Notes: a model not told the origin generated them from the sequence alone. A stretch of 41,353 nt of DNA from Candidatus Omnitrophota bacterium (GCA_016782425.1 JADHYN010000009.1:1-41353), one strand, 5' to 3'; numbered from the stretch's first letter, positions 32,585-41,255 are shown. Translations and numbers: made by a program.

Positions 32585-33347
32585 AATTTCGTATTTTTTA
32601 ACAGGCGGCTTGAAATTCAAGATAAGCGAATACGTAATTGTCGAACAGGGCAGGGGCCTGGAATACGGGCAGATTGTGTCCGAGCCGGAAACGGTCCTCG
32701 ATACCGAAATCGAACGTCCCCTTCGCAAAATCATACGAAAAACAAATCCGTGGGACCATCACCAGATAGAGAAGAATAAGAAGAAAACAAAAGAGCTTAT
32801 TCAAATTTGCGGCAAAAAAATATCCGAACATAAACTTCCCATGAAACTGGTAGAGGCGGAATATTCTTTTGACCGTTCTAAGATCATATTTTATTTTACC
32901 GCAGAAGAACGTGTTGATTTCAGGAATCTCGTAAGAGACCTGGCCAATATTTTCAAGGCAAGAATTGAGCTCAAGCAAATTGGTGTCCGGGATGAAGCGA
33001 AGCTTATGGGCGGATACGGTCCTTGCGGAAAAGAGTTGTGCTGCGTGAAGTTTTTGAAGGATTTTGAACCGGTAACCATAAGAATGGCAAAGGACCAGAA
33101 CCTGCCTTTAAACCCTACGAAGATATCAGGCCTATGCGGAAGGCTTATGTGTTGCCTGAGTTACGAAAACCAAACCTATAAGGAGTTCATGAAAGGGCTG
33201 CCTAAAATAGGCCAGGAAATAAAAACGGAAAAAGGCAAGGGTAAGGTCGTGGGCATAAACCCGCTTAAAAGAAGCGCTATGGTAGAGATAGGAGAAGGTA
33301 AGCGCATAGAGGTTAAATTCGAGAAACATAGGCCAAATAAGCCGTAA
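32544..33347 (+). CDS. ricT: PSP1-domain protein RicT (YaaT)
   Basis: The 267-residue product has a PSP1 domain and the conserved cysteine segment GGYGPCGKELCCVKFL followed by GLCGRLMCCLSYENQTY. In Bacillus RicT (YaaT), RicA and RicF form an iron-sulphur complex that assists RNase Y in mRNA processing. RicA and RicF genes are not in this window. The AAGGAG before the ATG at 32544 lies within the holB end. tmk-holB-ricT is a conserved order. A C-terminal extension (GQEIKTEKGKGKVVGINPLK) resembles a small KOW-like domain. Confidence 0.92.
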   Translation: MHEVVQVRLREAGKISYFLTGGLKFKISEYVIVEQGRGLEYGQIVSEPETVLDTEIERPLRKIIRKTNPWDHHQIEKNKKKTKELIQICGKKISEHKLPMKLVEAEYSFDRSKIIFYFTAEERVDFRNLVRDLANIFKARIELKQIGVRDEAKLMGGYGPCGKELCCVKFLKDFEPVTIRMAKDQNLPLNPTKISGLCGRLMCCLSYENQTYKEFMKGLPKIGQEIKTEKGKGKVVGINPLKRSAMVEIGEGKRIEVKFEKHRPNKP

Positions 33348-33373
33348 GCTTTAAGCCATAAGCCTTAAACAAG

Positions 33374-34939
33374 ATGAAAAAAAGAAAAACATACATAACA
33401 ACACCGCTATATTATGTAAACGCTAAACCGCATATAGGGCATTCCTATACCCAGATAATATGTGATGCTGTTAGTCGCTTCCGCAAGCAATGCGGCGAAG
33501 AAGTTTTTTTCATGACGGGGACTGATGAGCACGGCGAAAAGATAGAAAAGGCCACCTTGGAAGCGGGTTTTGAAAAGGGCCAAGAAAAAAAGTTTGTAGA
33601 CACTATCGTACCGCATTTTAAGGAACTATGGAAAAAGCTTGATATAGAATACGATCGCTTTATACGCACCACAGACGGGGTGCATGAAGAGACCGTAAAA
33701 AGGGTTTTATCGATATTATATGAGAAAGGGAAAATATATAAAAAGCTTTATAAGGGGTGGTTTTGCACTCCATGTGAAATGTTTTGGTCGCATGTGCATG
33801 CCCCGGACGGGATATGCCCGGACTGTAAAAGAAATTTAGATAAGCTTGACGAAGAAAACTACTTTTTTAAAACTTCCGAATATCAAAACGTATTAATCAA
33901 GCATATAAAAGAAACCAATGGCTTTATTATTCCCGATATAAGAAAAAATGAAGTCTTAAGTTTTCTCGAAAAGAATGAGCTCCAGGATCTTTGTATATCC
34001 CGGCCAAAAACACGACTCTCATGGGGCATTGAACTTCCTTTCGACAAAAATTTTGTAACTTATGTATGGTTTGACGCCCTTTTAAATTACATATCCGGGA
34101 TCGGATATCTGGATGACAGAAAGCGCTTTGATTCGCTCTGGCCGCACGCTATCAATGTGATAGGAAAGGATATATTGCGTCACCACGCGATTTATTGGCC
34201 GATTATGCTTTTGGCCATTGATGAAAAGCCTCCCAAATGCGTTTGCACGCATGGCTGGTGGATGACTGAAGGCGAGAAAATGTCCAAGTCTAAGGGAAAC
34301 ATAGTCGACCCACTAAAGATTATAGCTAAATACGGGGTCGATGCGTTCAGGTATTATCTTTTGAGCGCCGTTCCATTTGGTTATGACGGGACCTTTTCAG
34401 AGAAGCTCTTCATAGAGAGATACAATAATGACCTCGCAAATGATTTAGGAAACCTTTTAAACAGAACCCTTACGATGCTTGATAACTATTTTGAGAAAAT
34501 TATTCCGGAGGTCAAACTTCCTTGTGACAAAGATATGAAAAGCGCCATAAAGAACCTTCCGGGAGAATTCGGCGCTTTCTTTACGCATTTTAATTCATCC
34601 TTCGCGCTTAAAGCAATATGGAGCCTGGTAAAAAAAGCGAATAAACATATAGAAGATAAAGCGCCATGGAAACTCGCGAAAGAAAATAAAGAAGAACTGC
34701 GCGCAGTTATGTACGAATTGATACAAGCGATAGGGATTATAGCGGTACTACTCTATTCTTCCATGCCGGATACCGCGCGTAAAATGTGGAAGCAGCTTGG
34801 CATGAAATCAGACATAGCTTCTGTGAATATACGCATGCCAAATAGGTCAGAAAAAGAAGAAAAATTTTGGGGAATTATACCTTCGGGAACAAAAACCGCT
34901 AAAGGCAAGCCCCTTTTTCCGCGAATTCTTTTGAAATGA
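33374..34939 (+). CDS. metG: Methionyl-tRNA synthetase
   Basis: The 521-residue class I enzyme charges tRNA(Met). It has ITTPLYYVNAKPHIGHSYTQ (HIGH motif), a zinc knuckle with two cysteine pairs (WFCTPCEMFW and GICPDCKRN), FDALLNYISGIGY and the KMSKS loop GEKMSKSKGNIVDP. The C-terminal dimerisation/tRNA-binding domain of longer MetG proteins is missing; it ends soon after the helical anticodon domain. It overlaps tatD by four bases, matching the Bacillus metS-yabD order. Confidence 0.96.
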   Translation: MKKRKTYITTPLYYVNAKPHIGHSYTQIICDAVSRFRKQCGEEVFFMTGTDEHGEKIEKATLEAGFEKGQEKKFVDTIVPHFKELWKKLDIEYDRFIRTTDGVHEETVKRVLSILYEKGKIYKKLYKGWFCTPCEMFWSHVHAPDGICPDCKRNLDKLDEENYFFKTSEYQNVLIKHIKETNGFIIPDIRKNEVLSFLEKNELQDLCISRPKTRLSWGIELPFDKNFVTYVWFDALLNYISGIGYLDDRKRFDSLWPHAINVIGKDILRHHAIYWPIMLLAIDEKPPKCVCTHGWWMTEGEKMSKSKGNIVDPLKIIAKYGVDAFRYYLLSAVPFGYDGTFSEKLFIERYNNDLANDLGNLLNRTLTMLDNYFEKIIPEVKLPCDKDMKSAIKNLPGEFGAFFTHFNSSFALKAIWSLVKKANKHIEDKAPWKLAKENKEELRAVMYELIQAIGIIAVLLYSSMPDTARKMWKQLGMKSDIASVNIRMPNRSEKEEKFWGIIPSGTKTAKGKPLFPRILLK

Positions 34940-35703
34940 TTATAGATACGCACTGCCATCTCGATTTCGACCAGTTCCGCGCTGACAGAAACTCTGTTAT
35001 AGAGCGGGCGGAAAAAGCAGGCGTTAGATATTTCATAAACGTAGGCTCAAGCCTTAAAGGTTCACGGAAAAGCATAGAGCTTGCTTCAGAACATGATAGT
35101 GTTTTTGCTTCGGTGGGCATTCATCCCGACGACGCCGACGGCATAACGGAAGAAACCTTTACTGAAGTCGAGAGGCTTCTGGAAAATAAAAAAGTTATAG
35201 CAATCGGCGAGGTCGGACTTGATTTTTTTAAAAAACGCTCTACGCCGGATAAACAAAAAACGCTATTCACAAGATTTATAGATATCTCTAAAAAACGTAA
35301 CCTTCCTTTGATTATCCATAACCGCGACGCCGCGCGCGATACGGTAGATATTTTAAAAAAGAACGGCACTCACCCGATTTTGGGCGTCATGCATTGCTTC
35401 TCCGGAGATGAGAAGCTTCTCGGCGAAGTCCTGGAGATGGGTTTACATGTTTCGTTTACGTGCAACCTGACCTTTAAAAATGCCAAACGCCTAAGAGAGA
35501 TCGCCAAAGGCGTTCCGCTTGACCGGCTTCTTCTGGAGACAGACGCGCCGTTTTTGGCACCCCAAGCATATAGAGGGGAAAGAAACGAACCCGCGTATAT
35601 AACCGAACTTCGTGACGTGCTATCGGAGATTTTGAACGTATCAAAAGAGGAAATAGAAAAAGTAACTACGGAAAACGCTAAGAAACTATTTAAAATACCA
35701 TAA
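34936..35703 (+). CDS. tatD: TatD-family metal-dependent hydrolase/DNase
   Basis: The 255-residue TIM-barrel protein has DTHCHLDFDQF (first metal His pair), AIGEVGLDFFKK, LIIHNRDAARDT, GVMHCFSGDEKL and LLLETDAPFLAP, the full TatD set. TatD proteins are magnesium-dependent nucleases linked to DNA repair or quality control. It starts inside the metG stop. TYRGERNEPAYI-like sequence near residue 210 is also typical. Confidence 0.94.
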   Translation: MIIDTHCHLDFDQFRADRNSVIERAEKAGVRYFINVGSSLKGSRKSIELASEHDSVFASVGIHPDDADGITEETFTEVERLLENKKVIAIGEVGLDFFKKRSTPDKQKTLFTRFIDISKKRNLPLIIHNRDAARDTVDILKKNGTHPILGVMHCFSGDEKLLGEVLEMGLHVSFTCNLTFKNAKRLREIAKGVPLDRLLLETDAPFLAPQAYRGERNEPAYITELRDVLSEILNVSKEEIEKVTTENAKKLFKIP

Positions 35704-35715
35704 GAGGGAGCATTG

Positions 35716-36834
35716 ATGATAAAAGATTTCGTTAAAAGAAACCGGATATACATAACACTCTTTTTTCTCATCGTAACTATAAACGTTGCGCCTATGTTTA
35801 TGAAGGAAGAAAAAGTCCGGGATAAAGTCAAAACTGAAGTCGGAGTAGAAGAAGAAAAAGATGAAAGCCCCACTCTCTTTATGGAGTTTGACGAAGCGCA
35901 GGACCGCAGCAAAAAAATAGAAAATATATTAAAAAATAATATCCCGCTTTATCTTTTTTACATATGCTGTAATCTCCTCATCGTATTTATGTTTTTCTCG
36001 GGTCTTGCGCTCGATGGGTATTTCCTCTTTAACAAATTAAAGAAAAAAGACGTTTTACAAAAAACCGACGGTACAGATCCTCCGAGATGGAAGATAGGCG
36101 ACGTTTTTAAGATAGTTATTTTAGCATTTACGTTTGGCTATCTATTTTTTATGGCACTTAGCTTCTGTCTGGGGGCCCTACAAAGCGTAATGAAAACGAA
36201 ATTTACATTTTTCAAAAATAATAATATTAGAATGATTCTTGATACAGTCGTACTGGACTTTATCGCGCTCTTGATTATCCTAAAGTTTATGCGCAAAGTT
36301 TACAAAAAGAAATTTGCAAGCCTCGGTTTTGTAAAGAAAAACATCAAAAAAAATATCCTCTACGGTATTTGCGGTTACGTGGCGATCGTACCGGTAATAC
36401 TTATTCTCGGTATTTTAGTGTATATTCTTCTTAATATCTTACAAATCAAGCCCCCTCCGCAACCGATAGTCGGACTTTTTCTCGCTGAGAAAAATATCGC
36501 ACTCATATTCACTTCCAGCATAATTGCGGCTATCTTTGGGCCGGTGATAGAAGAAATATTTTTTAGAGGAGTCATGTATAACGCCGTAAAAAGGAAGTTC
36601 GGCGTTTTTGCGGGTATTTTTATAACAAGTATCCTTTTTTCTTTTTTACATACGCATGCTATGACCTACTTTTTGGTAGGTTTTATACCAATTATGATAT
36701 TGGGCATGACGCTTGCCTATTTGTATGAAAAAACAGGTAGCCTTATCCCGTCGATAACACTTCACATAATGAATAACGTTGGGAGTGTTTTTATGGTGTT
36801 TTTATTCAGATATTTTAATAACCTGGTTAAGTAA
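35716..36834 (+). CDS. CPBP-family intramembrane protease
   Basis: The 372-residue product has about eight membrane segments. The CAAX-protease/bacteriocin-processing motifs are in the C-terminal half: VIEEIFFRGVMYNAV (EExxxR), SILFSFLHTHAM (FxxxH) and SITLHIMNN (HxxxN). The N-terminal 125 residues hold one early membrane helix and a charged loop (KVKTEVGVEEEKDESP), not part of the core. Substrates are unknown. I chose the ATG at 35716, after GAGGGAG; a TTG at 35713 is adjacent. Confidence 0.88.
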   Translation: MIKDFVKRNRIYITLFFLIVTINVAPMFMKEEKVRDKVKTEVGVEEEKDESPTLFMEFDEAQDRSKKIENILKNNIPLYLFYICCNLLIVFMFFSGLALDGYFLFNKLKKKDVLQKTDGTDPPRWKIGDVFKIVILAFTFGYLFFMALSFCLGALQSVMKTKFTFFKNNNIRMILDTVVLDFIALLIILKFMRKVYKKKFASLGFVKKNIKKNILYGICGYVAIVPVILILGILVYILLNILQIKPPPQPIVGLFLAEKNIALIFTSSIIAAIFGPVIEEIFFRGVMYNAVKRKFGVFAGIFITSILFSFLHTHAMTYFLVGFIPIMILGMTLAYLYEKTGSLIPSITLHIMNNVGSVFMVFLFRYFNNLVK

Positions 36835-36851
36835 GAGGGTGGTTTAATAAA

Positions 36852-37883
36852 ATGCCGGTGCCAACAATAGAATGGAAACAAAATAAGGTAAAAATAATCG
36901 ACCAGAGCGCCCTTCCCGCTAAAATGCGTTTTATCTATTGCGCCTCGGCGCAGTCGATTTGGAATATTATAAAATACATGAAAATACGCGGGGCACCGGC
37001 CATCGGTATTGCGGCCGCGTTCGGAGTATATCTAGGTGTTAGAAATTCAACCAACAAAAATTTCGCCAAAGACTTAAGCAAAACTATAAATTATTTAGCA
37101 ACCTCAAGGCCAACAGCAGTAAATCTTTTTTGGGCGCTTGAGAGGATGGGTAAAATTGCGCGCAAGCATAAAGGTGAGCCCGTTACAAAGACAAAGAAAA
37201 TCTTATTAAAAGAAGCGAAAAACCTTCTTAATGAGGATAAAGCAATCTGCAGAAAAATGGGTAAGTTCGGAAGCGCGCTTATAAAAAGTAAGGATAATAT
37301 CCTCACGCATTGTAATGCAGGCGGGCTTGCTACTGCTGATTATGGTACGGCGCTAGGTGTAATTTTTGCGGCCCACAGCCAGAAAAAGAAAATAAAAGTT
37401 TATGCTGACGAGACACGGCCCGTTTTACAGGGTGCGCGCCTTACGGCGTGGGAGCTTATGCGCGAAGGCGTAGATGCGACTCTTATCTGCGATAACACCG
37501 CCGCAAGTTTAATGGCAAGCGGCAAGATTGACAAGATAATCGTCGGAGCCGATAGGATAGCCGGAAACGGCGACACAGCGAATAAAATCGGGACATATAA
37601 CCTGGCTGTTTTAGCCCATCATCACAAAGTGCCTTTTTATGTCGTCGCGCCCACCTCAACCATTGACACGAAGATAAAAACAGGTAAAGCCATACCCATC
37701 GAAGAACGCAATCCCGATGAGGTAAGAAAAATAAAAAACATTTATGTATCCCCTAGAAATGTAAAAGTTTTTAACCCTGCTTTTGACGTGACGCCGAATC
37801 GCTTTATAACAGCGATTATTACAGAAAAAGGTATTTTACGAAAACCTTTTTTACGCAGCATAAGGAAAGCATGCGCGAACTAG
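36852..37883 (+). CDS. mtnA: Methylthioribose-1-phosphate isomerase
   Basis: MtnA converts methylthioribose 1-phosphate to the ribulose form in methionine salvage. The 343-residue protein has MKIRGAPAIGIAAAFGVYLG, the catalytic-cysteine loop THCNAGGLATADYG, DETRPVLQGARLTAWEL and the aspartate in VGADRIAGNGDTANKIGTY. Related eIF2B-like sugar-phosphate isomerases share the fold, but these motifs fit MtnA. No other methionine-salvage gene is nearby. It overlaps thiL by 13 bases. Confidence 0.92.
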   Translation: MPVPTIEWKQNKVKIIDQSALPAKMRFIYCASAQSIWNIIKYMKIRGAPAIGIAAAFGVYLGVRNSTNKNFAKDLSKTINYLATSRPTAVNLFWALERMGKIARKHKGEPVTKTKKILLKEAKNLLNEDKAICRKMGKFGSALIKSKDNILTHCNAGGLATADYGTALGVIFAAHSQKKKIKVYADETRPVLQGARLTAWELMREGVDATLICDNTAASLMASGKIDKIIVGADRIAGNGDTANKIGTYNLAVLAHHHKVPFYVVAPTSTIDTKIKTGKAIPIEERNPDEVRKIKNIYVSPRNVKVFNPAFDVTPNRFITAIITEKGILRKPFLRSIRKACAN

Positions 37884-38761
37884 AATTTATTCGATATATT
37901 ACCCGCAGATTCAAAATAAAAAGGCCGGTCGTAAAGGGCATAGGCGACGATTGCGCCGTTATCAAGTATAAAAAGAATAAATTTTTGCTTTTCACATGCG
38001 ACATGATTATAGAAGGCACGCATTTTACGAAGAAAACTCACGCATTCGAAATCGGCTGGAAGGCCATGGCGGTCAATATAAGCGATATCGCTTCAATGGG
38101 CGGTATTCCGAAATACGCATTAGTAGCAGCCGCGGTTCCCCGGGGGAAAAATATAAGATTCTTAAAAGAAATTATTCGGGGAATAGAAAAAATTTCGAAA
38201 AAATTTAATATATCTATTATAGGCGGCGATACAAATAATTCCGAAAAAATAGTTTTAAACGTTACATTAATAGGCGAGGCCGAGAAAAAACACCTTACAA
38301 AAAGAGACGGGGCTAAGCCCGGAGACTTAATATTTGTAACAGGGGCGCTGGGCGAGGGAAAATCCAAACACCTTAATTTTTTACCACGCCTCCGGGAATC
38401 AAGAATATTAGTTAAAAACTTTAAAATAAACTCTATGATAGATTTATCAGATGGCTTAGCCATGGATTTAAATAGGCTCGCCCGGGCAAGCAATGTCGGG
38501 GCGTGCGTTTACAAGAGCTTGATACCGCTTTCAAAAAAATCAGAGCCACTCGAGAAAAGTATTTTTGCAGGTGAAGATTTCGAACTTCTTTTCACAGCCT
38601 CTATCGCGGAATCAAAAAAGATAATGAAGCGCATGGGCAAGAAAGAAGATCTCCCCATAACGCTTATAGGCGAGATCGTTAAAAGGCCCCTAGGCGTCGG
38701 GCTCATCGAGGATAACGGAAAACTAACGCCGCTTAAACCGAAAGGATACGCGCATTTTTGA
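37871..38761 (+). CDS. thiL: Thiamine-monophosphate kinase
   Basis: ThiL makes thiamine diphosphate from thiamine monophosphate. The 296-residue product has GIGDDCAVI, the metal-binding Asp in TCDMIIEGTHF, AVNISDIASMGGIPKYAL, IIGGDTN, MIDLSDGLAMDLNRLA and AGEDFELLF, all expected of the family. It starts inside mtnA. Its stop codon overlaps the TTG start of tsaE (TTGA), so translation is coupled. Confidence 0.93.
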   Translation: MRELEFIRYITRRFKIKRPVVKGIGDDCAVIKYKKNKFLLFTCDMIIEGTHFTKKTHAFEIGWKAMAVNISDIASMGGIPKYALVAAAVPRGKNIRFLKEIIRGIEKISKKFNISIIGGDTNNSEKIVLNVTLIGEAEKKHLTKRDGAKPGDLIFVTGALGEGKSKHLNFLPRLRESRILVKNFKINSMIDLSDGLAMDLNRLARASNVGACVYKSLIPLSKKSEPLEKSIFAGEDFELLFTASIAESKKIMKRMGKKEDLPITLIGEIVKRPLGVGLIEDNGKLTPLKPKGYAHF

Positions 38762-39186
38762 AGACGCAATATATAACAAAGAGCCCGAAAGAAACCTTTG
38801 ATTTAGGGGCTAAATTCGGAAAGGGCTTGAAACCCGGGACAGTCGTAGCGCTCATAGGAGAGCTTGGTACCGGGAAAACACTCTTTACAAAAGGAATTGC
38901 CAAGGCGCTGGGCGTTAAAGAATATAAATATGTGAATAGCCCTTCCTTTGTTATTGTGAAAGAATATAAGTCAAAAAAAGCGCCACTTTATCATTTTGAT
39001 TTTTACAGATTAAAACCCATAAGCGGCTTAGATACAATAGGTTATGAAGAATATTTTTACTCCGGCGGCATAAGCGTCGTAGAATGGGCGGATAGAGCGA
39101 TGGATCTTCTGCCGGATAAATATATTTGCCTGAAATTCAGGCATCTCGGGAAAGATAAGAGAAAAATAACGGTAAGCAAAGAATAA
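38758..39186 (+). CDS. tsaE: tRNA t6A biosynthesis ATPase TsaE
   Basis: TsaE is the ATPase that works with TsaB and TsaD in making the threonylcarbamoyl modification of A37 in ANN-decoding tRNAs. The 142-residue product has Walker A GELGTGKTLFTKG, SPSFVIVKEY, YHFDFYRL and VVEWADRA. The start is TTG, overlapping the thiL stop. tsaB follows after a 100-bp gap filled by two hairpins. tsaD is not in the window. Confidence 0.93.
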   Translation: MKTQYITKSPKETFDLGAKFGKGLKPGTVVALIGELGTGKTLFTKGIAKALGVKEYKYVNSPSFVIVKEYKSKKAPLYHFDFYRLKPISGLDTIGYEEYFYSGGISVVEWADRAMDLLPDKYICLKFRHLGKDKRKITVSKE

Positions 39187-39236
39187 CCCCATGCTTCCCC
39201 TCCTACGCCAAGGCTTCGGAGGGCAGGCGCATGGGG
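39187..39236. repeat. 50-nt hairpin repeat between tsaE and tsaB
   Basis: CCCCATGC (39187-39194) pairs with GCATGGGG (39229-39236). Inside, CCCTCC (39198-39203) pairs with GGAGGG (39218-39223) and GCC with GGC. It begins at the first base after the tsaE stop. The copy at 39948-39997 shares the inner sequence (GCCAAGGC, CGGAGGGCAGGC). Confidence 0.75.
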
Positions 39237-39254
39237 AATGCGCGACCAACGAAA

Positions 39255-39278
39255 GATACCACACACGGAAGTGTGTGG
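39255..39278 (+). promoter_or_regulatory. GATAC hairpin leader of tsaB
   Basis: GATAC, then stem CCACACAC (39259-39266), loop GGAA (39267-39270) and GTGTGTGG (39271-39278); all eight pairs are standard. AGGA follows at 39279 and the ATG at 39287. The preceding AACGAA is shared with the mcsB copy. Confidence 0.7.
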
Positions 39279-39286
39279 AGGATGAT

Positions 39287-40015
39287 ATGAAACTGCTAGC
39301 TATAGATACCTCTACTAAATATTTAAGTGTAGCTATAACAGAAAACGATAGTATTCTTGCTCGTTCCCACGAAAAAGAAGAGCTAAGACATTTCGACTTT
39401 CTTATGCCCACAATTGATAAACTCCTCAAAAAATGCCGCTTGAAATTAAAAAACATCGATGCCATAGCTTTAAGCATAGGCCCGGGATCTTTTACGGGTT
39501 TACGGATAGGGGTCGCAACGTGCAAGGGAATAAATATGGCCCTGGGGATACCCATAGTAGCCCTACCTACCCTTCGGGTCATAGCCGAGAATTTCTCAGA
39601 TGAAAAAGATTACATGCTTTGCCCGCTTTTAGACGCAAAAAAGAAGAAAGTTTACGCCTGTTTATTCGACGGCAAGAGAGGCTTAAGGAGGCTTACCGAT
39701 TACATGCTGCTCGATATAGACAGCCTCCTTAAAAAAATAAAAAAGCCAACGCTTGTTTTCGGGGACGCTGTTAAGCTATATAAAGATTCGTTAGAAAAAA
39801 ATCCTTATGTTAACATTTCGACGAAAAACTGGTATCCGCGAGCGGAGGTCGTAGCAGCGCTCGGGCTTACAAAGGCTAAACAAAGAAAATTCACGAATCC
39901 CGATAGGCTGGCGCCGATGTACCTGCATTCAAAATATTGCCAGATAACCCCACGCTTACCATCCTTCGCCAAGGCTACGGAGGGCAGGCGTGCGGGGAAT
40001 ACACGAAAACACTAA
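39287..40015 (+). CDS. tsaB: tRNA t6A biosynthesis protein TsaB
   Basis: TsaB is the scaffold partner of TsaD in t6A synthesis. The 242-residue product has the ASKHA-type start MKLLAIDTSTKYLSVAITEN, then IDAIALSIGPGSFTGLRIGV, and GINMALGIPIVALPTLRVIA. I chose the ATG at 39287 after GGAGG; the frame open further upstream reads only through the repeat hairpins. The last 20 or so residues (from PRLPSFAKATEGRRAG) are encoded by the second 50-nt hairpin repeat, so the C-terminus appears to have been lengthened or replaced by it. Confidence 0.92.
   Translation: MKLLAIDTSTKYLSVAITENDSILARSHEKEELRHFDFLMPTIDKLLKKCRLKLKNIDAIALSIGPGSFTGLRIGVATCKGINMALGIPIVALPTLRVIAENFSDEKDYMLCPLLDAKKKKVYACLFDGKRGLRRLTDYMLLDIDSLLKKIKKPTLVFGDAVKLYKDSLEKNPYVNISTKNWYPRAEVVAALGLTKAKQRKFTNPDRLAPMYLHSKYCQITPRLPSFAKATEGRRAGNTRKH
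39948..39997. repeat. 50-nt hairpin repeat inside the tsaB 3' end
   Basis: CCCCACGC (39948-39955) pairs with GCGTGCGGGG (39988-39997) with one bulged C. The centre CCTTCGCCAAGGC then CGGAGGGCAGGC resembles the copy at 39187-39236. In frame it codes for PSFAKATEGRRAG, a peptide typical of such repeats when translated. Confidence 0.75.
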
Positions 40016-40016
40016 A

Positions 40017-40040
40017 GATACTACAGGCGTAAGCCTGTAG
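40017..40040 (+). promoter_or_regulatory. GATAC hairpin leader of alr
   Basis: GATAC, then stem CTACAGGC (40021-40028), loop GTAA (40029-40032) and GCCTGTAG (40033-40040); all eight pairs are standard. AGGAG follows at 40041 and the ATG at 40051. Stem bases differ from the mcsB and tsaB copies at several positions but remain paired. Confidence 0.7.
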
Positions 40041-40050
40041 AGGAGTGAAA

Positions 40051-41178
40051 ATGGTATCATACCGCCCCACATGGGCCGAGATCGATTTAGACGCCATAAA
40101 GTATAATTGCCGAAGGATACAGGATGTCGTAGGCAGGGATACCGAAATAATGGCGGTCGTTAAAGCCAACGCTTATGGGCACGGTATCGTCGAGGTATCC
40201 AGGGTTCTCTATAAGATAAAAATAAAATATTTAGGCGTTGCCACATTGGATGAGGCGCTCGTGCTGCGCAAAGCGAGGGTGAAGCTACCCGTACTAATTC
40301 TGGGATCAATCATGCCGGAAGAGGCGGAAATCGCGATTAAAAACAATGTTACGATAACCCTCTGCAACAGGGAATTATTGAAGGCCCTTAAAGATCTCGC
40401 CAGGAAAAAAATCGAATCAAAAGTGCACATAAAAGTGGATACGGGAATGGGAAGAATCGGTGTCTGGCACGAAGATGCGATAGAATTCGTAAAAGACGTA
40501 AAGAAAAATAAAAACATAAAAATAGAGGGGATTTATACGCATTTTTCTATCGCCGCCCGGGATAAATTTTTTACCCAATATCAAATCGATTCTTTTGAAA
40601 AAATATTATCCGATCTAAAGAGTCTAAAAATAGAGATCCCGCTTAGACACGCGGCTAATTCCATAGCTTGCGTGGATTGGAAAAAATCGCGCCTCAACAT
40701 GATAAGGCCGGGGATTATCATTTATGGAATTTATCCAAAAAGAAATTTCCCCCGACTTTTAAAATTAAAACCGGCATTTTCCCTCAAAACAAAAATAGCT
40801 TTCATGAAAAATACCCCGCCCGGCCGTTCAATAAGCTACGGCCGGACCTACATAACGCAAGTTCAGACGAAAATCGCAACCCTTCCGATAGGGTACGCTG
40901 ACGGTTACGGGCGAATCCTATCAAACAAAGCCGAGGTTCTTGTTGGGGGCCACCGCGCGCCCGTTGTCGGGAAGGTGACCATGGACCAGACAATGGTGGA
41001 TGTTGGGCATCTCAAGAACGCAAAAGTCGGCGACGAAGTCGTGCTCATAGGAAAGCAGAAAAAAGAAGAGATAAGAATAGAGAGGCTTGCCCGCCTTGCC
41101 GGCACCATCCCCTACGAAATAGTAACCGGCGTAACAAACCGCGTTCCACGAGTGTATAAATATCCTGCCAAGCGCTAA
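40051..41178 (+). CDS. alr: Alanine racemase
   Basis: Alr makes D-alanine for peptidoglycan. The 375-residue PLP enzyme has the catalytic-lysine block MAVVKANAYGHG, KVDTGMGRIGV, THFSIAARDKFFTQYQIDSF, RPGIIIYGIYP, the second catalytic residue in SISYGRTYIT, TLPIGYADGYGR and MDQTMVDVG. I chose the ATG at 40051 after AGAGGAG; a GTG at 40045 overlaps that site. It is the last gene of the long plus-strand run and starts 35 bases after tsaB. Confidence 0.95.
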   Translation: MVSYRPTWAEIDLDAIKYNCRRIQDVVGRDTEIMAVVKANAYGHGIVEVSRVLYKIKIKYLGVATLDEALVLRKARVKLPVLILGSIMPEEAEIAIKNNVTITLCNRELLKALKDLARKKIESKVHIKVDTGMGRIGVWHEDAIEFVKDVKKNKNIKIEGIYTHFSIAARDKFFTQYQIDSFEKILSDLKSLKIEIPLRHAANSIACVDWKKSRLNMIRPGIIIYGIYPKRNFPRLLKLKPAFSLKTKIAFMKNTPPGRSISYGRTYITQVQTKIATLPIGYADGYGRILSNKAEVLVGGHRAPVVGKVTMDQTMVDVGHLKNAKVGDEVVLIGKQKKEEIRIERLARLAGTIPYEIVTGVTNRVPRVYKYPAKR

Positions 41179-41255
41179 AAAGTGTACACCATCTACTCAT
41201 AACTCATTTATTTTGAGTCTGTTGCCGAACTCTCTCTCGATTTATTTATTTTTCT

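Noticed and set aside
33348-33373. Short repeat TAAGCYTTAA before metG
   Set aside because: Two 10-base copies in a 26-base gap are too little to separate from chance, and no structure beyond a weak hairpin results.
39191-39286. Longer N-terminus for tsaB starting at 39191
   Set aside because: It would translate the hairpin repeats. TsaB proteins start at the MKLLAIDTS segment, and GGAGG lies just before the ATG at 39287.
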